Translations under genes and position numbers: made by a program | From: JASFJH01 sp050117725 | GTDB taxonomy: Bacteria > Pseudomonadota > Gammaproteobacteria > AKS1 | Direction: 5' to 3' | Assembly: GCA_050117725.1 (NCBI GenBank) | Contig: JASFME010000072.1 | Location: 1 to 9,605, forward strand | Length of the DNA stretch: 9,605 nt | In this document: positions 1 through 6,690 of the stretch, one piece after another | Position numbering within the stretch: the first letter of the stretch is position 1 | How the letters are laid out: each line of letters opens with the position of its first letter | The notes under the pieces: model-generated | The model's database searches: none | The model's input: only the letters and a program-made list of their open reading frames with translations | Told to the model about the DNA's origin: nothing

Positions 1-1
1 G

Positions 2-760
2 AAAAAGGCAGTGACCAGAAAAAAAGTTGCGAAGAAAGCCGCGAGCAAGAAAACCGCTGCAAAGAAGAAACCTGCGGCGAAGAAGACCGTGAGCAAGAAA
101 ACCGCTGCAAAGAAGAAACCTGCGGCGAAGAAGACCGTGAGCAAGAAAACCGCTGCAAAGAAGACTGCGGCGAAGAAGACTGCGGCGAAGAAGGCCGTGA
201 GCGAGAAAACCGCAAGCAAGAAGAAGGCTGCGGCAAAACCATCGTCTGTGAAGAAGTCGACAGGCAAGTCCTCCGCAGGCATAAAGAAGGCTGTAAGTGT
301 GAGTAAATCTACCCTGCCGGACGTTCCGGACATGGACCCGAATCTCGAGGTTCGGCCACTGTACGGCGAACCGTACAAGATCAAAAAAGGCGAGGAGTAC
401 ATGAACCCGGAAATGACCGAACATTTCCGCGAAATCCTTCTTGCCTGGAAACATGAACTCATGGAAGAAGTCGACCGCACCCTGCACCACATGCAGGACG
501 AAGCGGCCAATTTCCCTGATCCGAATGATCGCGCCAGTCAGGAAACCGACTTCAGCCTCGAATTGCGTGCCCGTGACAGAGAACGCAAACTCATCAAGAA
601 AATCGACGAGTCCATAGATGCGCTTGATGAACAGGAATACGGGTATTGCGAAGTCTGTGGTGTCGAAATCGGCGTGCGTCGCCTCGAAGCACGACCAACC
701 GCAACCCAATGCATCGACTGCAAGACCCTCGATGAAATTCGTGAAAGACAAATGGGTTAA
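2..760 (+). CDS. dksA: RNA polymerase-binding transcription factor DksA with lysine/alanine-rich N-terminal tail (5' end probably outside window)
   Basis: DksA binds the RNA polymerase secondary channel and, with ppGpp, adjusts rRNA, ribosomal-protein and amino-acid promoters. Numbering from the GTG at 11, residues ~119-249 match E. coli DksA almost throughout. The coiled-coil tip keeps the DxxDxA signature (D170, D173, A175). The zinc finger has C213, C216, C234 and C237, and the C-terminal helix ends IRERQMG. The unusual part is residues 1-100, with 37 lysines and one acidic residue, arranged as SKKTAAKKKPAAKKTV and TAAKK repeats like histone H1 or AlgP tails. E. coli DksA is 151 aa, so this protein is about 100 residues longer. 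The frame is open to the window edge (KKA precedes the GTG), and AAGG at 5-8 is only 2 nt from that GTG, so the true start is probably upstream. DksA identity is certain; the role of the tail is unknown. Confidence 0.96.
   Translation, partial: KKAVTRKKVAKKAASKKTAAKKKPAAKKTVSKKTAAKKKPAAKKTVSKKTAAKKTAAKKTAAKKAVSEKTASKKKAAAKPSSVKKSTGKSSAGIKKAVSVSKSTLPDVPDMDPNLEVRPLYGEPYKIKKGEEYMNPEMTEHFREILLAWKHELMEEVDRTLHHMQDEAANFPDPNDRASQETDFSLELRARDRERKLIKKIDESIDALDEQEYGYCEVCGVEIGVRRLEARPTATQCIDCKTLDEIRERQMG
44..193 (+). repeat. In-frame tandem repeats in the dksA tail: 48-bp units then 15-bp units
   Basis: Two 48-bp units (44-91 and 92-139) are identical base for base, each encoding the 16 residues SKKTAAKKKPAAKKTV. 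A third copy begins at 140 and, after SKKTAAKK, passes into 15-bp units encoding TAAKK at 149-163, 164-178 and 179-193. The second and third 15-bp units are identical, and the first differs at silent positions. Exact identity at synonymous sites points to recent duplication. All units are multiples of 3, so copy-number changes would lengthen or shorten the tail without breaking the frame. Confidence 0.93.
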
Positions 761-782
761 TCAGTCTTCTTATATGAATAAC

Positions 783-818
783 AAAACGGCGATGCCTTAT
801 GGCTTCGCCGTTTTTGTT
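783..818 (+). terminator. Rho-independent terminator between dksA and gluQ
   Basis: The arms 783-796 and 801-814 pair as ten base pairs, one T-T mismatch (793/804), and three further G-C pairs closing a TTAT loop at 797-800. A run of five T at 811-815 follows, then GTT. It lies 22 nt after the dksA stop, and its 3' arm ends only 12 nt before the gluQ ATG. It therefore should end most dksA transcripts, and in any read-through transcript the hairpin would sit within the ribosome-binding region of gluQ. The flanking A run also gives the hairpin some terminator character on the opposite strand. Confidence 0.9.
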
Positions 819-826
819 CCGGACAC

Positions 827-1735
827 ATGAACAGTCCCCAGCATTATGTCGGCCGATTCGCCCCTTCCCCGACCGGACCGTTGCACTTCGGTTCGTTACT
901 TGCGGCAGTCGCAAGTTATCTTGACGCACGCGCCAACCAGGGTCGCTGGCTGGTACGCATGGATGATCTCGATCAGCCGCGCTGCGTGAAAGGTGCCGAT
1001 AGCGAAATACTGAAAACACTCGAGGCGTACGGCCTGTACTGGGATGGCGAGGTAATGTACCAGAGCCAGCGCCAGACCGCCTATGAAGCTGCCCTTGAAC
1101 AGTTACAGCAGGACAAGCTCGTGTATGCCTGTGGCTGTACGCGCAGGGAGATTGCCGACATCGCCCATGCAGGCATCGAGGGGCCGGTATATCCGGGCAC
1201 CTGCCGGCCGGGCTTGCCCGCCGGCAAGACAGCTCGCAGTATCCGCCTGTGCACGCCGGATGAAATCATCGTGCTGCAGGATCGCATTCAGGGCGAGATC
1301 AAACAGCATGTGCAGCAACAGGTGGGTGACTTTATTATCCGCCGCGCCGATGGCCTGTTTGCCTATCAACTAGCGGTGGTCGTCGATGATGCCGAACAGC
1401 AAATTACCGATATCGTGCGGGGCAGCGATCTGCTTGCCTCGACCCCGCGTCAGATCAGTCTGCAACGTCTGCTTGGTATGAACACACCCCGCTACGCGCA
1501 CCTGCCGGTTGCAGTGAATTCTGTGGGAAACAAGCTCAGCAAACAGACGCATGCCCACCCCATAGATAATCGCCAGGGCCGTGACACATTAGTCCAGGTT
1601 ATGCGTTTTCTGAACCAGCCTGTCAGCGATGACATGCCCCGGATGACACTGGGTGAATTCTGGCCAGAGGCCATTGCCCGCTGGCAGGCTGACAGGATTC
1701 CGGCAACCCTGCACTTGCCCTCGCCGATGGAATAA
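827..1735 (+). CDS. gluQ: Glutamyl-queuosine tRNA(Asp) synthetase (GluQ/YadB)
   Basis: This is a truncated GluRS-like enzyme without an anticodon-binding domain. It activates glutamate and attaches it to the queuosine base at the wobble position of tRNA(Asp). The 302-aa length fits the family (~300). Visible signatures are RFAPSPTGPLHFGSL at 10-24 with the HIGH-type HFGS at 20-23, the KMSKS-type KLSKQ at 236-240, and zinc ligands C102, C104, Y122 and C126, spaced much as in E. coli YadB. DFIIRRADGLFAYQLAVVVDD (168-188) is a strongly conserved GluRS/GluQ block. The ATG at 827 puts the family-typical RFAPSP at the expected distance from the N-terminus, but no good Shine-Dalgarno is visible (only GGA at 821-823, 3 nt away). 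It follows dksA across a strong terminator, the gene order seen in enterobacteria, and its expression likely depends partly on read-through. Confidence 0.96.
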   Translation: MNSPQHYVGRFAPSPTGPLHFGSLLAAVASYLDARANQGRWLVRMDDLDQPRCVKGADSEILKTLEAYGLYWDGEVMYQSQRQTAYEAALEQLQQDKLVYACGCTRREIADIAHAGIEGPVYPGTCRPGLPAGKTARSIRLCTPDEIIVLQDRIQGEIKQHVQQQVGDFIIRRADGLFAYQLAVVVDDAEQQITDIVRGSDLLASTPRQISLQRLLGMNTPRYAHLPVAVNSVGNKLSKQTHAHPIDNRQGRDTLVQVMRFLNQPVSDDMPRMTLGEFWPEAIARWQADRIPATLHLPSPME

Positions 1736-1769
1736 CACGATTCCTTATATATAGGGTAGACTTGAGCGT

Positions 1770-2192
1770 ATGACGATGACTTACCAGCAAGCCATGCAGG
1801 GCAAATTCACCGGCATCATGACATGGACCGATCTTGATGCGCTATGGCAACGCATCCGCGACAGCGAGTCACCGTGGTATGTGTACGACACGGAAGGTTC
1901 GCCGCCTGAAGCACCACTCGCCCCTGAACAGCTGGCACAACAACTCGGGGTTATCGACCGGGAATTGCATACGCGCCATGAGCACGACTACTGCGGCATC
2001 GTCTATGCCGATAAACCGGCACAACCCAGCTTTATAAAAGTATATGACCCGGACAACCTCGGGGTGGTCTGCGGCTACAGCGACAATCCGCCATTGCCAA
2101 GATGGGTGCTGTCACACATGCCGCCGGCACAACTTGAGCAGATCAAACCCAAACCCTCTGGCTGGCGCCGCTGGATACCCGGTGCCTTCTAG
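1770..2192 (+). CDS. Conserved-looking hypothetical protein, 140 aa
   Basis: I do not recognise a characterised family. The 140-residue product has no signal peptide, membrane segment or nucleotide-binding motif. It is rich in tryptophan (W19, W26, W36, W112, W132, W135) and has two cysteines (C75, C101). An N-terminal part around MTWTDLDALWQRI is followed by DYCGIVYAD (73-81) and a central IKVYDPDNLGVVCG (89-102). The C-terminal part contains NPPLPRWVLSHMPP (106-119) and ends in a basic, Trp-containing tail. The composition looks like a small soluble globular protein. The second ATG at 1776 may be the true start, because GAG at 1764-1766 lies 9 nt before it but only 3 nt before 1770. The gene is 34 nt after gluQ and 6 nt before the hydrolase gene, consistent with co-transcription. 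No function is proposed. Confidence 0.82.
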   Translation: MTMTYQQAMQGKFTGIMTWTDLDALWQRIRDSESPWYVYDTEGSPPEAPLAPEQLAQQLGVIDRELHTRHEHDYCGIVYADKPAQPSFIKVYDPDNLGVVCGYSDNPPLPRWVLSHMPPAQLEQIKPKPSGWRRWIPGAF

Positions 2193-2198
2193 TCCTGT

Positions 2199-3236
2199 AT
2201 GTCGGCAATGCATGGACAGCGAGTAGACAGTTCGTTTCACCCTGCCTGGTGGCTGCCGGGTGGCCACCTGCAAACTCTCTGGGCAAGTCTGGTGCGACGC
2301 GCACCACGCATTACGCTGCGGCGTGAACGCCTTGAACTGGCTGACGGTGATTTTCTCGACCTCGACTGGACACCCGGAGAAAGCGGGCCAATTGTACTGA
2401 TCCTGCATGGCCTGCAGGGTTCCTCGAATTCCCCCTACGCCCGTGGCCTTATGGCCGCCTGCCATGCCCGTGGCTGGCGTGCCGTGGTGATGCACTTTCG
2501 CGGTTGCAGTGGCGAACCAAACCGTCTGCCACGTGCCTACCATTCCGGCGAGACCACGGACCTTGCCAGTGTCATCGCTATATTAAAAAAGCGCGAACCC
2601 GGTACACCTGTCGTGGCAGTCGGTTACTCCCTGGGCGGTAATGTTCTGCTGAAATGGCTTGCTGAGCGCGACACAACACATCCGGTCGAAGCTGCTGTTG
2701 CCGTATCGGTACCTTACCTCCTCGATCAGGGGGCAAAGCGCCTCAACCAGGGCATATCGCGCCTCTACCAGGGCCACCTGATGAGCAGCCTGATCAAATC
2801 GATTGTTAACAAACGGCACATCCTCGATGGACACATCGAACTTGACCGGGTACGCAAACTGCGGCGCATTTATGATTTCGACGATATCGTCACAGCCCCT
2901 TTGCACGGTTTTGCCAGTGCAGACAATTACTACAAGCTATGCAGTAGTCGCCCGGTGCTGTCTGCCATCGATTTACCAACCCTGCTACTCCATGCGCGCA
3001 ATGATCCGTTCATGACCCCGGCGTGTGTACCCGCGGCGCATGAACTGTCTGCGTCGACACGTCTGGAAATCAGTGATGATGGCGGGCACGTTGGGTTTGT
3101 CAGCGGCAATTGGCCGTGGCGCGCACGTTACTGGCTGGAGAACAGGATCATGGCCTTCCTCGCTGAACACCTTGCCGACAAGACAGGCACCGGGCAGATG
3201 GTACAGGATGTTCCCTTTATCAATAACACGGGGTAG
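2199..3236 (+). CDS. YheT-type alpha/beta-fold hydrolase
   Basis: This is a 345-aa alpha/beta hydrolase of the YheT (ABHD1/3-like) group, a family with esterase activity but poorly defined physiological substrates. The family N-terminal signature HPAWWLPGGHLQTLW is at 14-28, where FxPxWWLxxGHxQT is typical. The oxyanion motif HGLQGSSNSPYARGL is at 70-84, followed by HFRGCSGEPNR at 99-109 and YHSGETTD at 114-121. The nucleophile elbow GYSLGG (142-147) gives S144; D269 in LLLHARNDPF and H297 in GGHVGF complete the catalytic triad. No signal peptide is present, so it is predicted to be cytosolic. The start at 2199 lies 6 nt after the preceding stop with no clear Shine-Dalgarno; an in-frame ATG at 2208 is the alternative. 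Tight spacing suggests translation coupled to the upstream gene. The relationship is clear enough for a YheT-type name, but not for a substrate. Confidence 0.93.
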   Translation: MSAMHGQRVDSSFHPAWWLPGGHLQTLWASLVRRAPRITLRRERLELADGDFLDLDWTPGESGPIVLILHGLQGSSNSPYARGLMAACHARGWRAVVMHFRGCSGEPNRLPRAYHSGETTDLASVIAILKKREPGTPVVAVGYSLGGNVLLKWLAERDTTHPVEAAVAVSVPYLLDQGAKRLNQGISRLYQGHLMSSLIKSIVNKRHILDGHIELDRVRKLRRIYDFDDIVTAPLHGFASADNYYKLCSSRPVLSAIDLPTLLLHARNDPFMTPACVPAAHELSASTRLEISDDGGHVGFVSGNWPWRARYWLENRIMAFLAEHLADKTGTGQMVQDVPFINNTG

Positions 3237-3246
3237 GCTAGGCAAT

Positions 3247-4137
3247 ATGAAATTGACCAGGCACACTCCTTCCCGCTTCGCCTCGGGCCTTGTTATCAGC
3301 CTGCTGTTGCTGCTTTGTTTCCAGACCGTGATGGCGAGCACGTTTGCCGAAGGGGTGCTTGCCTACAATAACCGCGAGTATCGCCGTGCCCTCGATAGCT
3401 GGCTGCCGCTGGCCGAACAGGGACACGTACTGGCACAGACTCTGGTGGGCTCACTGTATGCCTATGGTGAGGGCATCAAGCGTAACGATGCCGAGGCTGC
3501 GAAGTGGTTTGAGCGTGCCGCACAGGCCGGCTCAGCACAGGCCCAGTACAATCTCGGCATCCTGTATGAGAATGGCTGGGGGGTTGAGAAGGATCTTGCA
3601 CAGGCCCGGCACTGGTACCAGCAGGCAGCTGACCAGGGCCGCAAGGATGCCGCCAGCCGTTATGCGCTGATCGCCGACATGGTGTCAGAGCCAACCCTGC
3701 ATCCCGAAGCGCAACAACCAGCGGAGAATCCGACCGGCACGACTCCCTTGATGCCACACATCCCGATTCCTGAAGCAGTTAGCAAACCCGCGCAACAAGT
3801 GGACGGGCCCAGTGGCGCATCGGGCAATGATTGGCTGGTCGAACAACCTGCAGGCCACTATACCCTGCAGTTGATCGCCAGTTCCGATCGACAACTGCTC
3901 GGAAACAATATTGCCAGCCTGAACCTGGCAGGTAAGGACTATGCCATTATCGAATCACGTCGTGATAATAAAAGCTGGTATGCCCTGATCTATGGCAGTT
4001 ATGCAACAATTGGCGACGCCAGGCAGGCGCTGCACAGCCTGCCCGGCTCACTGCGTCATTCTCAGCCATGGATACGTTCATTCGCCGACATCAAGTCATC
4101 GCGCGAACAGGCCGGTCTGGCCATTACATCCCCCTGA
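3247..4137 (+). CDS. Secreted Sel1-repeat protein with C-terminal SPOR-like domain
   Basis: The 296-aa product begins with a classical signal peptide: basic MKLTRHTPSR, a hydrophobic core around LVISLLLLLCF (15-25), and a likely signal peptidase I site after VMA at 28-30. C24 lacks the small residue before it expected of a lipobox. Residues ~35-145 contain Sel1/TPR-like helical repeats, including the phrases SLYAYGEGIKRNDAEAAKWF and NLGILYENGWGVEKDLAQA. A proline-rich linker runs from ~150 to 200. Residues ~204-283 (HYTLQLIAS ... WYALIYGSYATIGDARQAL ... QPWIRSF) resemble a SPOR domain, which binds glycan strands stripped of stem peptides at division sites. The likely location is therefore the periplasm, near the cell wall. 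The start at 3247 is preferred because it begins the signal peptide and has AGG at 3240-3242; the frame is open further upstream, overlapping the hydrolase gene, but that part looks like a shadow. It is 10 nt after the hydrolase stop. Confidence 0.88.
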   Translation: MKLTRHTPSRFASGLVISLLLLLCFQTVMASTFAEGVLAYNNREYRRALDSWLPLAEQGHVLAQTLVGSLYAYGEGIKRNDAEAAKWFERAAQAGSAQAQYNLGILYENGWGVEKDLAQARHWYQQAADQGRKDAASRYALIADMVSEPTLHPEAQQPAENPTGTTPLMPHIPIPEAVSKPAQQVDGPSGASGNDWLVEQPAGHYTLQLIASSDRQLLGNNIASLNLAGKDYAIIESRRDNKSWYALIYGSYATIGDARQALHSLPGSLRHSQPWIRSFADIKSSREQAGLAITSP

Positions 4138-4174
4138 TACCCTGCTGCTAAAAGTTTTCCGGGTACAAAACGTA

Positions 4175-4208
4175 AAACAAAAAAGGAGCCATCAGGCTCC
4201 TTTTCGTC
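4175..4208. terminator. Shared bidirectional terminator between convergent blocks
   Basis: The arms 4181-4190 and 4195-4204 pair perfectly over ten base pairs (AAAAGGAGCC against GGCTCCTTTT) around an ATCA loop. Rightward transcripts end in four T at 4201-4204. Leftward transcripts (pnp side) meet a longer tract, the complement of the A run at 4175-4184, read as six T, G, four T. It lies 43 nt after the stop of the Sel1-SPOR gene and 22 nt after the pnp stop, so one hairpin appears to serve both operons, more strongly for pnp. Confidence 0.92.
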
Positions 4209-4226
4209 GATACTTGTGAGTCAGGC

Positions 4227-6317
4227 TCAGCCTTCGTCAACCGCCTTCATACTCAGGCGGATACGACCCTGCTTGTCGACCTCAAGCACCTTGACCTTGA
4301 TAATGTCGCCTTCAGACAGCTTGTCACTGACCTTCTCTACACGCTCGGTGGAAATCTGCGAAATATGTACGAGACCATCCTTGCCAGGCAGGATGGTAAC
4401 GAAGGCACCGAAGTCCATCAGTTTGGCAACCTTGCCTTCATAGACCATACCAACTTCAACATCGGCAGTGAGCTGTTCGATACGGCGACGCGCTTCCAGC
4501 GCGGCAGAACTATCAACAGAAGATACCTTGACCATACCATCGTCAGTAATGTCGATGCTGGTGCCGGTTTCTTCGGTCAGGGAACGGATCGTTGCACCAC
4601 CCTTGCCGATCACGTCACGGATCTTGTCCGGGTTGATCTTGAAGGTCAACATGCGAGGTGCAAACTCGGATATTTCTTCGCGCGGCTTGTCGAGGACCCT
4701 GGCCATTTCACCGAGGATATGGATACGGGCATCATAAGCCTGTGTCAGGGCGATCTCCATGATCTCACGGGTAATACCCTCGATCTTGATATCCATCTGC
4801 AGCGCGGTTACACCTTCAGTAGAACCGGCGACCTTGAAATCCATGTCACCAAGGTGATCTTCGTCACCAAGGATATCAGTCAGAACGGCGAAGCGATCGC
4901 TTTCCTTGATCAGGCCCATGGCGATACCGGCAACCGGCGACTTGAGCGGGACACCTGCGTCCATCATCGCCAGACTGGAACCACATACCGAGGCCATTGA
5001 GCTGGAGCCGTTGGATTCTGTAATTTCCGACACCACACGGATCGAGTACGGGTATTCAGCCATATCCGGCATGACGCCCAGAACACCACGCTTGGCAAGG
5101 CGACCGTGACCGACTTCACGACGGCCCGGGCTGCCGACACGACCGGTTTCGTTCACACTGAACGGCGGGAAGTTGTAATGCAGCATGAATGGTTCTTTGC
5201 GTTCGCCTTCGATGGCATCAATGACCTGTGCGTCACGCTGTGTACCCAGTGTGGTGACAACCAGTGCCTGCGTCTCGCCACGGGTAAACAATGCTGAACC
5301 ATGGGTACGGGGTAAAACACCGGTGCGAACCGTAATCGGGCGAACGGTCTTGGTATCACGACCATCGATACGCGGGTGGCCGTCAAGGATACGAGAACGA
5401 ACAATTTCTTTTTCCAGTGAGCTGAAGGCGTCGGAAATCTGATCCGCACTGTAACCTTCCTCACCTTCGGCTGCAGCGAGCTTTTCAATCGTCGCGGCAC
5501 GGACTTCATCGACACGTGAATAACGGGCCAGCTTCTCGGCAATCTGGTAAGCCTCGGTCAAACCTTCGCTTGCCGCCTCTTTAACGAGCTTGGCCAGCGT
5601 TTCATCCCTGGCAGGTGCACTCCAGTCCCATTTGACTATGTTGGCTTCCGCAGCAAACTCGTTGATGGCATTGATAGCAACCTGCATCTGGTCATGTCCA
5701 AAGACAACCGCGTCGAGCATCACCTGTTCCGGCAGGCAGTTGGCTTCGGATTCCACCATGAGGACCGCGTTGCCGGTACCGGCGACGACGAGGTTGAGAT
5801 CTGATGTTTCAGTCTCGGCCATGTCCGGGTTGAGGATGTAATTGCCATCCTTGTAACCGACGCGGGCAGCAGCAATCGGGCCGTTAAACGGTGCACCAGA
5901 CAACACCAGTGCCGCCGAAGCACCGATCATCGCCGGGATGTCGGCCGGTATTTGCGGGTCAAGTGACATGACCGTCGCAATTACCTGTACTTCGTTGGTA
6001 AAGCCTTTCGGGAACAGCGGGCGAATCGGACGATCGATAAGACGCGAGGTCAGTGTTTCATTTTCTGAAGGACGACCTTCGCGACGGAAGAAACCGCCCG
6101 GGATTTTACCGGCCGCGTAGGTACGCTCCTGGTAATTGACCGTTAACGGGAAAAAATCGCGACCTGCATCGGCCTCTTTTTGCGCAACGGCGGTCACCAT
6201 AACGACGGTGTCGCCCATGCTCACCATGACTGCACCACTGGCCTGGCGTGCGATTTCTCCTGTTTCCAGGGTGACTGTGTGTTTCCCGAACTCGAACGAT
6301 TTCTTGATAGGTGTCAC
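4227..6317 (-). CDS. pnp: Polyribonucleotide nucleotidyltransferase (PNPase)
   Basis: PNPase is a trimeric 3'-to-5' phosphorolytic exoribonuclease of RNA turnover that can also add nucleotides. Domain order is first RNase PH domain (~5-145, with GGFFRREGRPSE at 74-85), helical domain (~150-310), second RNase PH domain (~315-545), KH domain (~554-615, GKGG at 571-574) and S1 domain (~622-692, FGAFVTILPGKDGLVHIS). The phosphate-binding block GSPGRREVGHGRLAKRG (395-411) and the metal/catalytic aspartates D485 and D491 in DILGDEDHLGDMDF are intact. The start is GTG, supported by a complementary-strand AAGGA (6325-6329) 7 nt before it. At 696 aa it stops directly after S1, lacking the short tail of the 711-aa E. 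coli enzyme. It lies 55 nt after rpsO, with no strong hairpin in that gap. Confidence 0.98.
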   Translation of the reverse strand: MTPIKKSFEFGKHTVTLETGEIARQASGAVMVSMGDTVVMVTAVAQKEADAGRDFFPLTVNYQERTYAAGKIPGGFFRREGRPSENETLTSRLIDRPIRPLFPKGFTNEVQVIATVMSLDPQIPADIPAMIGASAALVLSGAPFNGPIAAARVGYKDGNYILNPDMAETETSDLNLVVAGTGNAVLMVESEANCLPEQVMLDAVVFGHDQMQVAINAINEFAAEANIVKWDWSAPARDETLAKLVKEAASEGLTEAYQIAEKLARYSRVDEVRAATIEKLAAAEGEEGYSADQISDAFSSLEKEIVRSRILDGHPRIDGRDTKTVRPITVRTGVLPRTHGSALFTRGETQALVVTTLGTQRDAQVIDAIEGERKEPFMLHYNFPPFSVNETGRVGSPGRREVGHGRLAKRGVLGVMPDMAEYPYSIRVVSEITESNGSSSMASVCGSSLAMMDAGVPLKSPVAGIAMGLIKESDRFAVLTDILGDEDHLGDMDFKVAGSTEGVTALQMDIKIEGITREIMEIALTQAYDARIHILGEMARVLDKPREEISEFAPRMLTFKINPDKIRDVIGKGGATIRSLTEETGTSIDITDDGMVKVSSVDSSAALEARRRIEQLTADVEVGMVYEGKVAKLMDFGAFVTILPGKDGLVHISQISTERVEKVSDKLSEGDIIKVKVLEVDKQGRIRLSMKAVDEG

Positions 6318-6324
6318 TGCTAAT

Positions 6325-6329
6325 TCCTT
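6325..6329 (-). promoter_or_regulatory. Shine-Dalgarno that fixes the GTG start of pnp
   Basis: On the minus strand AAGGA lies 7 nt before the GTG at 6317-6315. Conserved PNPase sequence (KKSFEFGKHTVTLETG) begins within a few codons of that GTG and no nearer ATG precedes it, so GTG initiation is well supported. Confidence 0.75.
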
Positions 6330-6372
6330 AAAGACTTGCTGCGTGTATTGAATGTTATTCTGGCTATAACGC

Positions 6373-6642
6373 TTACTTTCTCAGGCCAAGACGGGAAATC
6401 AGATCGCGGTAACGACCGACGTCCTTGCGCTTGATGTAATCAAGCAGCTTGCGGCGCTTGTTAACCATCTTCAACAGACCCTGGCGGGAATGGTGATCGT
6501 GGATGTGTTGCTTGAAATGCTGCGACAGATCGTTAATGCGGGCAGACAACAGGGCAACCTGGACTTCCGGGGAACCGGTGTCGGCATTGCCGCGTGCGTA
6601 GTCGCTGACGATCTGCGCTTTTTGTTCAGTATTGATGCTCAT
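6373..6642 (-). CDS. rpsO: 30S ribosomal protein S15
   Basis: S15 is a primary 16S rRNA binder that joins helices 20-22 in the central domain during early 30S assembly; in several bacteria it also represses its own mRNA. The 89-aa product has the same length as E. coli S15. It shows TGSPEVQVALLSARI (22-36), the rRNA-contacting block HIHDHHSRQGLLKMV (46-60) with D49 and S52, and the basic NKRRKLLDYIKRKD stretch (61-74), ending in SRLGLRK. The ATG at 6642-6640 is preceded by GGAG (6653-6656 on the minus strand) at a rather long 10-nt spacing. A candidate promoter and two palindromes lie in the 103-nt gap to truB, so it is likely transcribed both from the infB operon and from its own promoter. 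Confidence 0.98.
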   Translation of the reverse strand: MSINTEQKAQIVSDYARGNADTGSPEVQVALLSARINDLSQHFKQHIHDHHSRQGLLKMVNKRRKLLDYIKRKDVGRYRDLISRLGLRK

Positions 6643-6654
6643 CTATCCATTACT

Positions 6655-6683
6655 CCAAACGTTTGGTTCAGCTCTCACGTGAG
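6655..6683 (-). promoter_or_regulatory. Two perfect palindromes in the rpsO leader
   Basis: CCAAACGTTTGG (6655-6666, 12 bp) and CTCACGTGAG (6674-6683, 10 bp) are each perfectly palindromic, share an ACGT core, and have centres 18 bp apart. The first covers the GG of the rpsO Shine-Dalgarno GGAG. As RNA, each could form a short hairpin with an ACGU loop, and the loops are complementary to each other. As DNA, they could be protein-binding sites just downstream of the candidate promoter. S15 autoregulation through its leader is known in other bacteria, but this element does not obviously copy the E. coli pseudoknot, so the assignment is inference. Confidence 0.4.
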
Positions 6684-6690
6684 GCCGCGT

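Noticed and set aside
44..193. Short regular repeats considered as a CRISPR array
   Set aside because: The repeats are contiguous, with no unique spacers, and are in frame inside a lysine/alanine coding segment of dksA.
1745..1762. AT-rich TATATATA before the 140-aa gene as a promoter
   Set aside because: No -35 element lies at a suitable distance (TTGCCC at 1715-1720 would need a spacer of about 25 nt). It is just as likely to be an AT-rich gap, so it is not called.
3025..3246. A 74-residue N-terminal extension of the Sel1-SPOR protein overlapping the hydrolase gene
   Set aside because: It would bury the signal peptide, overlaps a well-supported gene in another frame, and has no family resemblance. 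The ATG at 3247 has AGG at 4-nt spacing.
4365..5000. 211-aa open frame on the plus strand opposite pnp
   Set aside because: It is the antisense shadow of a highly conserved gene. Its translation has no recognisable domain, and it has no start signals of note.
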